A model generated the notes under the pieces. It was not told where the DNA came from, did not search any database, and saw only the letters and a program-made list of their open reading frames with translations. Positions 12,974-20,464 of a stretch of DNA of 20,998 nt are shown one piece after another (positions within the stretch are counted from its first letter, which is position 1; every line of letters starts with the position of its first letter). The position numbers and the translations under genes are program-made. Origin of the DNA: JAJDNW01 sp039714495 (GTDB taxonomy: Bacteria > Desulfobacterota > Desulfobacteria > Desulfobacterales > B30-G6); assembly GCA_039714495.1 (NCBI GenBank), contig JBDLJD010000074.1:1-20998 (forward strand). Direction: 5' to 3'.

Positions 12974-15724
12974 ATGCGCCTTAAAAAAGTTTTCATATCC
13001 CTATTCACAGCAGGGCTTCTCTTTGTTTTTGCGCTAGTTGTTCTTTGGCAGTTTCTGCCTGTTTTTCTGGAGACCACGATACTGCCGGGCCTGGCCGTAG
13101 AGAACGGCATCGGCTGGCAGAAAGGGCGGATCCGCCGTATCGGTTTGACAGGCTTTGAGGCCGGTCCGGTGATAATCGGCCGCGATGATGCCGACGGTAT
13201 CACCGTGGATAGCGTTTACGCGGATTACACCCCCTTGGGATTGTTTCAAAAACGCGTCGATGCCATCGTGGTCAGCGGCCTGCGCCTGAACGTGTCCGTC
13301 AGAGACGGCAACATCGTCATTAAGGGCGTCGATATAAACAGGCCGGCGTCACCATCCGGGAACGCTTCGGAGCGGGGAGAGGCCGGAAGTTCTGTGGCGG
13401 TGAACACGATTCGCATCACCCATGCGGCTTTGAATCTTGACTGGCAGGGCCGGCCCCTGCGCATCCCCTTTGATCTGACAGCCAGGCTGGCGCCCACAGG
13501 GGAGATCGATGCCATGCTGGCATTGTATCCATGCGGCCAGAAAGTACAGATCGCCGGCAACTGGTTTCAAAACGAATCAAAAGGGTATCTGTCCCTGACC
13601 ACCCATGCTTTTTCCCTGGAAAAGATGAAGGCCGTTCTAAAGGCAATGCCCGACCTGGCCGTGGGGGGGGATGTGGATCTCGAGGCCGGTGCGGCCATCC
13701 AGTTGTCACCGTTTACATTCAGCGATTTTTCAATGCGCATACGTTCGTCATCCTTGCGTGCCGCATGGGGGGGGCTTGGTATGGCAGCTGTGCCTGGTGC
13801 GGGCAAAACCAAAACTCCCTTTCTGCTAGAGCTCGATCAAACCGGTCCACAGCGCTTTGCCCTAAAGGGCGGCGGCCTGATGGTGCAAAGCCGGGTTCCC
13901 CTGGTGCTGGATACCCTGAAAGGCGACCTTATCTATGATTCGCAGGCCGTCAATGCCAATGTACAATTGAACACAAGGCTGCCTGCTTTTAGGGAAAGCA
14001 CTGAATTGCCGGTTGCCTTGCAGGAAGACCTGAAACTGGTTACCACCCTGTCCGTACACTACGCTTTGGCCGGCGACTGGCGGCTTGACATTGCTGATGC
14101 GCCGGGGGGCGCCGGCCTTAGGGCGTCCGTTGCCCAGGCTGGGGGGGATATGGAGGTTGCGGCTGCTAAACCAGTGTATAAGGTGCGCCTTAAAGGCAGG
14201 GGTGCTGCGCTAGGGGGAACCTTTTCAGCAGCATCCACCAATATCAGGGCTGAGGCGCCCTTTGGAACAGGGGATATCCTCAAACTGGCCGTACAGGGTG
14301 ACATCGCGGCAGATGCCTCCGGACAGCCCAAAGGGTCGGCTGTACTGCGGGTGTCCGGCATTAAGGCTTTGCTGGGTCAGGCAGATGCGGCTGCGCCTGT
14401 TTCCATCGCCATTCCTGATATTCAGGCCCGGGTTGAAATGGAAACGCCGGACGGGTCGGCACCTGTGTTCAAGGGCGACCTGTTTGTTACCGCTTCCACC
14501 CTGAATGCCCCGGGGAGCCAGGTCCGCTTGTCAGGCATCGAGGCCCGTGTCCCCTGGCAGTGGCCGGTAGGGGAAGCCACGGCCAGAGGGCTGGTGGCCA
14601 TCGGCAGCATCGAGTGGCAGGACCTGGATGTGGGGTCCCTGGGCATGACCGTCAGGCAGCAGCCCCTTGGGGTCGACTTTCAGGGGGAGTATATCAGCAA
14701 CCTGCTGCCGGCATTGCAGCTTGGTTTTTCCGGCGCTATAGACTTCCCGGCAGACAAGGGCATCACCGCGGAGGTGGAGGCCTCCCTGTCCAGACCGGCA
14801 GCAGCTCCGGAAATAGATATAGGGCGGTTCTTCGAGGAGGGGCGCGGCATCTACCTGAAAGGCGCTCTCAACGGCGAATTCAAGGGAGACTACACCACAG
14901 CCGGCATGGGGGGGGCGGCATGCGTCAGGATAGGGGCAGCCGACATGCGCCTGCCGGAAAAGGATGTGGTTGTGAAAAACCTCGATGTGGGCCTCTGTTT
15001 TCCGGATTTACCAGAATTGACCACCGGCCCCAGCCAGACCCTGACCTTTGATGCTGCCACAGCCGGTAATTTCAAGATTCAGGGCGGGTTGTTCCATTTT
15101 CAGCTGGAGCCGTTTCAGACCCTTTTTGTGGAAAAGGGCCGTGTGGGGTGGTGCGGGGGACAGATCCGTTTGCAGCCCATGCGCATTACCCCGGGGATCG
15201 GCACCTACGAAACCCGCCTGGACTGCGACCGCCTGAACCTGGCGCAGATCCTCGAGCAGTTGTCCGTGGCCGACGCTGTTGGGGAAGGCACGGTAAACGG
15301 CACGCTGCCCGTCTCCATCAACGCAGGGCGCATCCGGTTCGACGACGGGTTTCTCTATTCCACCCCGGGCGACGGCGGCAAGATCCACCTGAGCGGCGCC
15401 GATGCCCTCATGGCGGGCATCCCCCAGGGCACGCGGCAGTTTTTTCAGATAGACCTGGCCCGGGAAGCGCTCAGGGATTTCGACTACAACTGGGCCAAGC
15501 TCAGAGTGGTCAGCGAGGCGGAGAACCTACGCATGCGCTTGCAATTCGACGGCAAACCCGGTAGGATTCTACCGTTTGAATATGATGAAGAGTTCGGCGG
15601 TTTTGTCCGCGTGGATGCGGACAGCCGGGGGTCTGAATTCCAGGGGATTTCCCTGGATGTCAATTTCAAGGTGCCCCTGAACGATCTCCTGGAATACAAG
15701 GATGTACTGAATCTTTTGGAGTAA
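12974..15724 (+). CDS. ydbH: YdbH-like AsmA-superfamily intermembrane lipid-transport protein
   Basis: This is a 916-residue protein with one N-terminal transmembrane helix (about residues 5-30) and a long beta-rich periplasmic part, as expected for AsmA-like bridges that span from the inner to the outer membrane. The C-terminal third matches the YdbH (PF11739-type) pattern: a GTVNGTLPVSINAGRIRFDDG strand pair, then LAREALRDFDYNWAKLRV, LQFDGKPGRILPFEYDEEFGGF and the end FQGISLDVNFKVPLNDLLEY. E. coli YdbH (about 880 aa) acts with the lipoprotein YnbE, under control of YdbL, in phospholipid transport to the outer membrane. Homologues of both follow here in the same order, which makes the call firm. 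The ATG at 12974 has only a weak upstream ribosome site. It lies behind a large hairpin. Confidence 0.88.
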   Translation: MRLKKVFISLFTAGLLFVFALVVLWQFLPVFLETTILPGLAVENGIGWQKGRIRRIGLTGFEAGPVIIGRDDADGITVDSVYADYTPLGLFQKRVDAIVVSGLRLNVSVRDGNIVIKGVDINRPASPSGNASERGEAGSSVAVNTIRITHAALNLDWQGRPLRIPFDLTARLAPTGEIDAMLALYPCGQKVQIAGNWFQNESKGYLSLTTHAFSLEKMKAVLKAMPDLAVGGDVDLEAGAAIQLSPFTFSDFSMRIRSSSLRAAWGGLGMAAVPGAGKTKTPFLLELDQTGPQRFALKGGGLMVQSRVPLVLDTLKGDLIYDSQAVNANVQLNTRLPAFRESTELPVALQEDLKLVTTLSVHYALAGDWRLDIADAPGGAGLRASVAQAGGDMEVAAAKPVYKVRLKGRGAALGGTFSAASTNIRAEAPFGTGDILKLAVQGDIAADASGQPKGSAVLRVSGIKALLGQADAAAPVSIAIPDIQARVEMETPDGSAPVFKGDLFVTASTLNAPGSQVRLSGIEARVPWQWPVGEATARGLVAIGSIEWQDLDVGSLGMTVRQQPLGVDFQGEYISNLLPALQLGFSGAIDFPADKGITAEVEASLSRPAAAPEIDIGRFFEEGRGIYLKGALNGEFKGDYTTAGMGGAACVRIGAADMRLPEKDVVVKNLDVGLCFPDLPELTTGPSQTLTFDAATAGNFKIQGGLFHFQLEPFQTLFVEKGRVGWCGGQIRLQPMRITPGIGTYETRLDCDRLNLAQILEQLSVADAVGEGTVNGTLPVSINAGRIRFDDGFLYSTPGDGGKIHLSGADALMAGIPQGTRQFFQIDLAREALRDFDYNWAKLRVVSEAENLRMRLQFDGKPGRILPFEYDEEFGGFVRVDADSRGSEFQGISLDVNFKVPLNDLLEYKDVLNLLE

Positions 15725-15796
15725 ATGGTCTGCTGGGGTTGCGTCCTGAAAGCATCATGTATAATTAAAACAAATTAATGCGAATGGCCAATATTT

Positions 15797-15859
15797 GTCA
15801 TTCCCGCAAGGCGGGAATCCAGAGCGTTTAACTGCACTCCCATCTTCACGGGAGTGACG
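15797..15859. repeat. Pair of dRS3-like repeats before ynbE
   Basis: A compact GTCATTCCCGCAAGGCGGG-AATCCAG copy at 15797-15822 is followed by a reverse-facing variant at 15835-15859 (CACTCCC...GGGAGTG then ACG). The paired, facing layout matches that at 4999-5203. The element lies inside the ydbH-ynbE gap of 191 bases, so it has landed in an operon otherwise conserved in gene order. Confidence 0.65.
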
Positions 15860-15915
15860 AGAGTTTTCTGACGTATAGGTAGGACACGACACTACGTATC
15901 AAAAGGAGCATGGAA

Positions 15916-16137
15916 ATGATAGGAAAATGCCTCGCAGTAGCCGGTGTGATTCTGTTGGTGAGTGCCTATGGGTGCACCCGGCATGAAGTCAAAACCGAGA
16001 GCAAGGTGGAGGTGGCGCCCATCAAGGTGGAACCCATCCACATCACCATCGATCTGAACATCAAGATCGACAAGGAACTGGACGATTTTTTCAGCGATCT
16101 GGACGAAGAGGCTGCGGAGACACCGGCCGATGAATAA
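15916..16137 (+). CDS. ynbE: YnbE-like small lipoprotein
   Basis: This is a 73-residue lipoprotein. The signal segment ends SAYGC, with the lipidated Cys at residue 20. Its mature region carries the YnbE pattern VEPIHITIDLNIKIDKELDD (about 39-58); E. coli YnbE has the similar PITINMNVKIEHEI stretch. An acidic tail (DLDEEAAETPADE) is longer than in E. coli (61 aa total). YnbE binds YdbH at the outer membrane and completes the inter-membrane bridge by beta-strand stacking. The ATG at 15916 is preferred to the one at 15910 because the AAAAGGAG site (15901-15908) is then 7 bases away instead of 1. The stop overlaps a possible upstream ATG of the next gene. Confidence 0.85.
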   Translation: MIGKCLAVAGVILLVSAYGCTRHEVKTESKVEVAPIKVEPIHITIDLNIKIDKELDDFFSDLDEEAAETPADE

Positions 16138-16162
16138 TCAGGAATTTCAAGGAGAAGACACC

Positions 16163-16540
16163 ATGCATCGAAAAAACGTGCTTATCACCATATGCTTCGT
16201 TATCGCAACCCTTGGCATCGTGGCCACATCCGCCTGGGGCGGGGCCCAGGAAATCAAGGCCCGCATGGCCGAACGCCTGCCCGTGATCACGGAGCTCAAA
16301 CAAAATGGTATTGTCGGCGAAAATAACCAGGGACTGCTGGAATTTGTAGGCACCGCTAAAGAGAAAGCCGATGTGGTTGAAGCTGAAAACAAGGACCGCA
16401 AGATTGTCTACAAAGCCATTGCCAAGAAAACCGGTACCACCCCTGAAATTGTTGGGCGGCGCCGTGCCCAGCAGATTGCCCAAAATGCCAAGGGCGGCGA
16501 GTATGTCCAGGATGAAGCCGGCCAGTGGCAAAAAAAATAG
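16163..16540 (+). CDS. ydbL: YdbL-like (DUF1318) periplasmic protein
   Basis: This is a 125-residue secreted protein. The signal peptide (about 1-28, ending SAWGGA) is followed by a helical domain with the DUF1318 pattern: ITELKQNGIVGENNQGLLEF at about 42-61 (E. coli YdbL has REQGLVGETFSGYLAP), an EAENKDRKIVYKAIAKKTG segment, and GRRRAQQIAQNAKGGEYVQD. In E. coli YdbL modulates YdbH-YnbE assembly. The start at 16163 is chosen over the in-frame ATG at 16130 because it has AAGGAGA 7-8 bases upstream and begins the signal peptide directly. It lies 25 bases after ynbE, so the two are co-transcribed. Confidence 0.87.
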   Translation: MHRKNVLITICFVIATLGIVATSAWGGAQEIKARMAERLPVITELKQNGIVGENNQGLLEFVGTAKEKADVVEAENKDRKIVYKAIAKKTGTTPEIVGRRRAQQIAQNAKGGEYVQDEAGQWQKK

Positions 16541-16598
16541 TCCTTTCCCAATCTGCGAAACTTCTTTACTTTTGATTTAAAAGAACATAAGATTTCAG

Positions 16599-16643
16599 TA
16601 CGTAAAACATGAATACATATTTTATGTATTCATGTTTTACGTA
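16599..16643. repeat. 21-bp perfect AT-rich hairpin upstream of the ATPase gene
   Basis: Arms 16599-16619 and 16623-16643 are perfectly complementary with a 3-base loop. It begins 58 bases after the ydbL stop and ends 3 bases before the GAGG ribosome site (16647-16650) of the ATPase gene. It could be a terminator for the ydbH operon or a leader structure or operator for the ATPase. No T-run follows. Confidence 0.65.
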
Positions 16644-16657
16644 TCTGAGGTGCTTAG

Positions 16658-17764
16658 ATGGATAATCCGTTTTCATATTCAAATTATGTTACGGGCGCAT
16701 CATTCTGCGACCGGATTGCTGAGCAAGAAGATTTAATCTATTTTGCGAAACAATCACAGAATATCCTTCTGTATTCACACCGTCGTATGGGGAAAACATC
16801 TCTTCTGCACCAGGTGATGAACCGGCTTAAACGAACAAGGCCAAGGATTTTCTCTGTTTATATCGATCTATATGGAACGCTTGACGAAAACGATTTCATT
16901 GATGCCGTTCTAACCGGTGTTACCCAAATAGAATCTAAGATTGAGAAGATTTTTAAACAGATGAGCGGCCTTAAGATTACCGGTAGCATCGATCCTACAA
17001 CCAACCTGCCGACACTCTCGGCTTCCATTAAACCAAAAGAGAAGCCTGAATATCTGGAAAAGGCACTCGGTCTTTTGGCCTCATATTCAAACAAGCATAA
17101 ACTATTGGTTGTTTTCGATGAATTTCAGGAGGTAGCCGGGTATTCAGAAGCCGGTTTTGAGAAGCGCCTGCGCAGTGTAATTCAGGGACATCGAAATATC
17201 AGTTACTTCTTTTCGGGCAGCCAGAAGCATATTTTGGTTGACATGTTTGACTCCGCGAAACGGGCTTTTTTCAAGATGGCCAGAAACTATCCCCTTGAAA
17301 AGATCGATATCCGGCACTATGTGAATTGGGCACAATCGCTTTTTAAGCAGAAACATGTGAATATTTCCAAACAAACAATAGCCGACATTGTTGAATTCTG
17401 CGAATATCAGCCAATGTACATTCAACAGATTTTATTTGATTTGTGGCGTTCGCCTGATGTCGTTTCAGATGTTCTCGATGAGATTAAATCGTCAATTCTT
17501 ACAAGCCACAAGAATCAGTTTATGGTTCTTTGGGATCTGTTGACCCAGAATCAGAAAAAGGCCTTGAGACTGCTTACGGAAACAGAGGGGAAAGGCATCT
17601 ATGCCGCCGAGCATCTTCAAAGAGTCGGCTTTAATTCGGGGTCCGTTCTTCACACGGCACTTTTAGCGCTCGAAGAAAAAGAAATCATTTTTAAAAACAA
17701 AACGTTCAAATTCCAGGATGCAATGTTCAAGAAATGGGTTCAAGGACTATCCCGGCCTGTTTAA
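16658..17764 (+). CDS. ATPase_2/STAND-like AAA ATPase with winged-helix tail
   Basis: This is a 368-residue cytoplasmic P-loop ATPase of the type often found singly in bacterial and archaeal genomes. It shows the archaeal-ATPase pattern: FCDRIAEQEDLIYF before the P-loop, Walker A YSHRRMGKTSLL (39-50, Lys46), Walker B KLLVVFDEFQEV (148-159, Asp154/Glu155) and a sensor strand ISYFFSGSQKHIL (181-193). The C-terminal 110 residues fit a winged-helix domain (NQKKALRLLTETEG, AEHLQRVGFNSGSVLHTALL, LEEKEIIFKN). Such proteins are thought to act as DNA-linked or signal-responding switches; many are of unknown role. Base composition is more AT-rich than the flanking genes, and the gene stands between a big hairpin and gene debris, suggesting transfer. 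GAGG 7 bases before the ATG supports the start. Confidence 0.75.
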   Translation: MDNPFSYSNYVTGASFCDRIAEQEDLIYFAKQSQNILLYSHRRMGKTSLLHQVMNRLKRTRPRIFSVYIDLYGTLDENDFIDAVLTGVTQIESKIEKIFKQMSGLKITGSIDPTTNLPTLSASIKPKEKPEYLEKALGLLASYSNKHKLLVVFDEFQEVAGYSEAGFEKRLRSVIQGHRNISYFFSGSQKHILVDMFDSAKRAFFKMARNYPLEKIDIRHYVNWAQSLFKQKHVNISKQTIADIVEFCEYQPMYIQQILFDLWRSPDVVSDVLDEIKSSILTSHKNQFMVLWDLLTQNQKKALRLLTETEGKGIYAAEHLQRVGFNSGSVLHTALLALEEKEIIFKNKTFKFQDAMFKKWVQGLSRPV

Positions 17765-17781
17765 ATGGCAAAAATAGGCTT

Positions 17782-17886
17782 CTATGCATAGCTGATGCTG
17801 ACGGCAATCAGCAGAAAGATAATACACACCCCCATGAGCACCAGCTGGACAGGCAGGACCCACTTGAACCAGTCCTTGTAAATAAT
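17782..17886 (-). pseudogene. C-terminal tail of a lost membrane permease
   Basis: On the minus strand 34 codons are open between a TGA and a TAG stop and read like the last helix of a transporter: YKDWFKWVLPVQLVLMGVCI followed by IFLLIAVSISYA and the stop. The aromatic/basic start, the long hydrophobic helix and the short polar end resemble C-termini of YfcC- or antiporter-type permeases, but the family is uncertain. No start or upstream helices exist; 5' of it is non-matching sequence. The remaining bases of the 17765-17951 gap hold no gene that I can support. Confidence 0.5.
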
Positions 17887-17951
17887 TCAAAAGGTTTTAT
17901 CGGTCCGACCCCAAAACGGCAAAACGATCCCGGTGGACGCTGTGAGCAATA

Positions 17952-18467
17952 TCAGCCTGCGTCAGCCCTGAACCGTCTACCGTTTTTCTTGCACATGAGC
18001 ATCACCGCGTGGCGGCCGGTCATGAAGCAGGGGATCACCCCGCCGCCAAGAGAGAGATAGCGCTTCTCCAGCGCTCTGGCAAAGCCGGCGGATCCATCTT
18101 TCCTGAGGGCCATGTTGCCGCTTGCGAACATGCCCATGGTGAAGAGCACGAACCACATGGGCACATCGGGCAGGAAAATGTGTTCGATGAATTCCTTGAG
18201 CACCCGGCTTTTAAGGGATTGTGTGTAACGGTTGACCGGCTGGGTGTAGGCACCGCTGTAAAAGCGAATGACTTTGCGCATGTTCCACAGCATCCTGCCC
18301 ATATCCCAGGGCCGGGTCAGTTCGGGCGGCTTGGCCATGGATGCCATCAAATCAGCCCCTTTAAAGGCTTTGATATCCTTCACAAACCGGTCGATAAAAG
18401 CTGTATCATCCGGGGCTATGGCATTGAGGTCGGCTTTCAGGCGCTTCAAGCCTCCTGTCATTCGATC
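17952..18467 (-). pseudogene. Internal fragment of a phytoene-desaturase-like FAD oxidoreductase
   Basis: The minus-strand reading here, about 170 residues, resembles the middle of CrtI/phytoene-desaturase-like NAD(P)/FAD oxidoreductases: LKADLNAIAPDDTAFIDRFV, AKPPELTRPWDMGRML, LKEFIEHIFLPDVPMWFVLF and GSAGFARALEKRYLSLGGGV. The N-terminal dinucleotide-binding GxGxxG domain and the whole C-terminal third are missing, and the sequence upstream in this frame (18468-18647) is not protein-like. A different frame at about 18538-18630 reads LYPEAGSHHMAEALDYMPFF before a stop and may be another gene scrap. The gene is therefore a dead remnant. Identity to the oxidoreductase family is judged by eye. 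Confidence 0.6.
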
Positions 18468-18622
18468 TCGCCAACAATCTAAATTGAGGGAAACTGGGTT
18501 GAGCCGCGTGTTCGGATAATTGCTTCGGCAGGGATAAATCCCCGCGCTACACTGCAGTCGGAAAAAATGGCATGTAGTCCAGGGCTTCAGCCATGTGGTG
18601 GCTTCCGGCTTCCGGGTACAGA

Positions 18623-18946
18623 TCACAGATTTCTCCTTACTCCCCACTCCCTACTGCTTACCCCCAGGAAAAAAGCAGTCCCGGCAACATCTCCAAAGGA
18701 GTAGGGCCCTTGATTTCGTTGGGGCAACAAGCGGGTGATTTTTCCAGGAAATACGTGGCTGCAGTTGTCCAGCCTGGCGCTGCATTTTGCGCAGTAAGCA
18801 TAAAGGATACTGCATGCGGAAAAACCACAGATGGCAAGGTAAACAAGGCCAAGCCAGGGAGACAGTCGCCAGAGGGTTGTCAGGGCGACGGTCACGGCCA
18901 GAACGATCAGCAGCAGGCTGAATACTCCATGCAATTTATGCTGCAT
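18623..18946 (-). CDS. Small membrane protein with Cys/His motif, probably C-terminally truncated
   Basis: This ORF encodes 107 residues. Two hydrophobic helices (about 8-26 and 31-50) are followed by a soluble loop YCAKCSARLDNCSHVFPGKI with C52-x2-C55, C62 and H64, which could bind metal, then LLPQRNQGPYSFGDVAGTAF. The last dozen residues (VSSREWGVRRNL) come from the low-complexity sequence at about 18630-18665 and do not look like part of the protein; a further helix would be expected after GDVAGT. The gene therefore seems cut at its 3' end by that sequence. The start at 18946 has GGAG about 10 bases upstream. I do not know the family's function. It may be non-functional. Confidence 0.5.
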   Translation of the reverse strand: MQHKLHGVFSLLLIVLAVTVALTTLWRLSPWLGLVYLAICGFSACSILYAYCAKCSARLDNCSHVFPGKITRLLPQRNQGPYSFGDVAGTAFFLGVSSREWGVRRNL

Positions 18947-19108
18947 CCTGCGTGGTCTCCAAACCGTAGAAATGCCTGGTAAAAAGTGCGTTGTTTCTGC
19001 TATGGTGCATTGGAATCAGGCAATCATTTTATTGGCCGGGGCACCTTTTTCACAACCAGGGGATCTGTTACCGTCCGTTCCAATACTGTTTCTAATGAAG
19101 GAGAGACC

Positions 19109-19276
19109 ATGAGCAGTTGTGAAACATGCAAATTCAGGGCAAAATACGATAACAATCCAAAATCTATTCTGGGCCGCCTCTGGAAATGGCACATCGGCTG
19201 GTGCCCGGGGTGGAAATCTTTTGCCAGGTCTCTGTCCGAGGAAGAGCGCCAGGCGCTGATCAAGAAGTATGGTTAA
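19109..19276 (+). CDS. 55-residue Cys/His small protein
   Basis: This is a short cytoplasmic protein with no signal peptide. It starts MSSCETCKFRAKYDNNPKSI and has C4-x2-C7, then H28-x3-C32 within KWHIGWCPGWKSF, a spacing that could bind zinc or an iron-sulfur centre. The C-terminus is a charged helix (LSEEERQALIKKYG). The ATG at 19109 is preferred to the longer in-frame opening at 18986 because AAGGAGA lies 5-7 bases upstream and the preceding residues look random. Well-formed codon use and the Cys/His pattern argue it is real. I do not recognise a named family. It precedes the AI-2E gene by 63 bases, in the same direction. Confidence 0.65.
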   Translation: MSSCETCKFRAKYDNNPKSILGRLWKWHIGWCPGWKSFARSLSEEERQALIKKYG

Positions 19277-19339
19277 ATTTCTTTGTGTCCTTTGTACCTT
19301 TGTGGTTCATTTCATTGCATTGCCTTGTGGGGGTATACC

Positions 19340-20464
19340 ATGAAAAAGGAAACGGCCAATAAAGCCGTTCTGTTGCTGCTGGTCCTGTTCATATCGGCTT
19401 TGTTTCTTTCCATGATCCGCAATTTTATAATGGCCATTTTCCTGGCCGGCATCTTTTCAGCCCTGGCCTATCCCATGTACAGCCGTTTTGCCAGGTGGTT
19501 CGGGCACAGGCGCGCCCCGGCATCCGGGTTGACTATCCTCATCATTCTGTTCGTGATCATGCTGCCATTGGGAGGGCTGTTCGGCATTGTCACCTCCCAG
19601 GCCATCAAGGTCGGTGTCGGCGTCAAACCCTGGATCGAAAAGCAGATTGCCGAACCCGATGCCCTGGTGGCCAAATTGCAGGGCCTTCCCTTTGCGGATA
19701 ACGTCATCGAACACCGCAAAGTGATCCTCAGCAAAGCCGGCGAGGCCGTGGGCTGGGTCACCGGCTTTTTCATCGACCACCTCTCCGCCTTCACCTTTGG
19801 AACCATCAACTTCGTGTTCATGCTGTTCGTGCTGCTGTACACCATGTTTTTCCTGTTGATGGACGGTGACAAACTGCTTTATAAAATACTGTACTACCTG
19901 CCTTTGGAAGATCACGACGAGCGCCGTATTCTGGAAAAGTTCACATCCGTTTCCCGGGCAACCCTCAAGGGCACGGCAGTCATCGGCATCCTCCAGGGGG
20001 GGCTTTCCGGCATCGCCTTCGCCGTGGTGGGGATTCCCAGTGCCATCTTCTGGGGTACGATCATGACGGTCTTGTCCATTATCCCCGGCATCGGGACCGC
20101 ACTCATATGGATTCCGGCCGCCATCATCCTGGCCGGCAGTGGTGCGATTTACAAGGCCGCGGCTCTGGCTGTATTCTGTGCCATCGTGGTGGGCAGCCTC
20201 GACAACATCCTGCGGCCGGCCCTGGTGGGCAAGGACACGCAGATGCACGAACTGATGATATTTTTCGGCACCATGGGCGGCATTTTCATGTTCGGTGTGC
20301 CGGGCATCATCATCGGCCCCATTATTGCCGCCCTCTTTGTCACCATCTGGGATATTTACGGGATAGCTTTCAAGGAAGTTTTGCCCGAGGTCCGGTCTTT
20401 GAGATTGAAGCCGGCTGAAGACAACGAAGGCGACAGCGCGCGCATTGATGATAATGAAAGCTAG
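19340..20464 (+). CDS. AI-2E family (PerM/YdiK-like) membrane transporter
   Basis: This is a 374-residue inner-membrane protein of the PF01594 family. Its layout is typical: two or three N-terminal helices (about 8-50, 60-85), a long amphipathic periplasmic-type region (about 90-150), then a cluster of C-terminal helices. Conserved stretches are STVSRATLKGTA-like SVSRATLKGTAVIGILQGGL, AIFWGTIMTVLSIIPGIGTA, NILRPALVGKDTQMHELMIF and GVPGIIIGPIIAALF. The family name comes from one AI-2 exporter (TqsA), but members include Na+/H+ antiporters and proteins of unknown substrate, so autoinducer transport should not be assumed. The ATG at 19340 follows a GGGGG site by 6 bases; a longer opening at 19283 lies in low-complexity TTTGTG sequence. 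It overlaps the next gene by 17 bases. Confidence 0.9.
   Translation: MKKETANKAVLLLLVLFISALFLSMIRNFIMAIFLAGIFSALAYPMYSRFARWFGHRRAPASGLTILIILFVIMLPLGGLFGIVTSQAIKVGVGVKPWIEKQIAEPDALVAKLQGLPFADNVIEHRKVILSKAGEAVGWVTGFFIDHLSAFTFGTINFVFMLFVLLYTMFFLLMDGDKLLYKILYYLPLEDHDERRILEKFTSVSRATLKGTAVIGILQGGLSGIAFAVVGIPSAIFWGTIMTVLSIIPGIGTALIWIPAAIILAGSGAIYKAAALAVFCAIVVGSLDNILRPALVGKDTQMHELMIFFGTMGGIFMFGVPGIIIGPIIAALFVTIWDIYGIAFKEVLPEVRSLRLKPAEDNEGDSARIDDNES

Noticed and set aside
19276..19325. TTTGTG-rich tandem-like sequence before the AI-2E gene
   Set aside because: Imperfect low-complexity copies with no array structure; the upstream in-frame reading through it (from 19283) was rejected as a start.
19340..20464. 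Reading the AI-2E gene as evidence of quorum-sensing autoinducer export
   Set aside because: The family name covers transporters with varied or unknown substrates, and no luxS/lsr gene is nearby.
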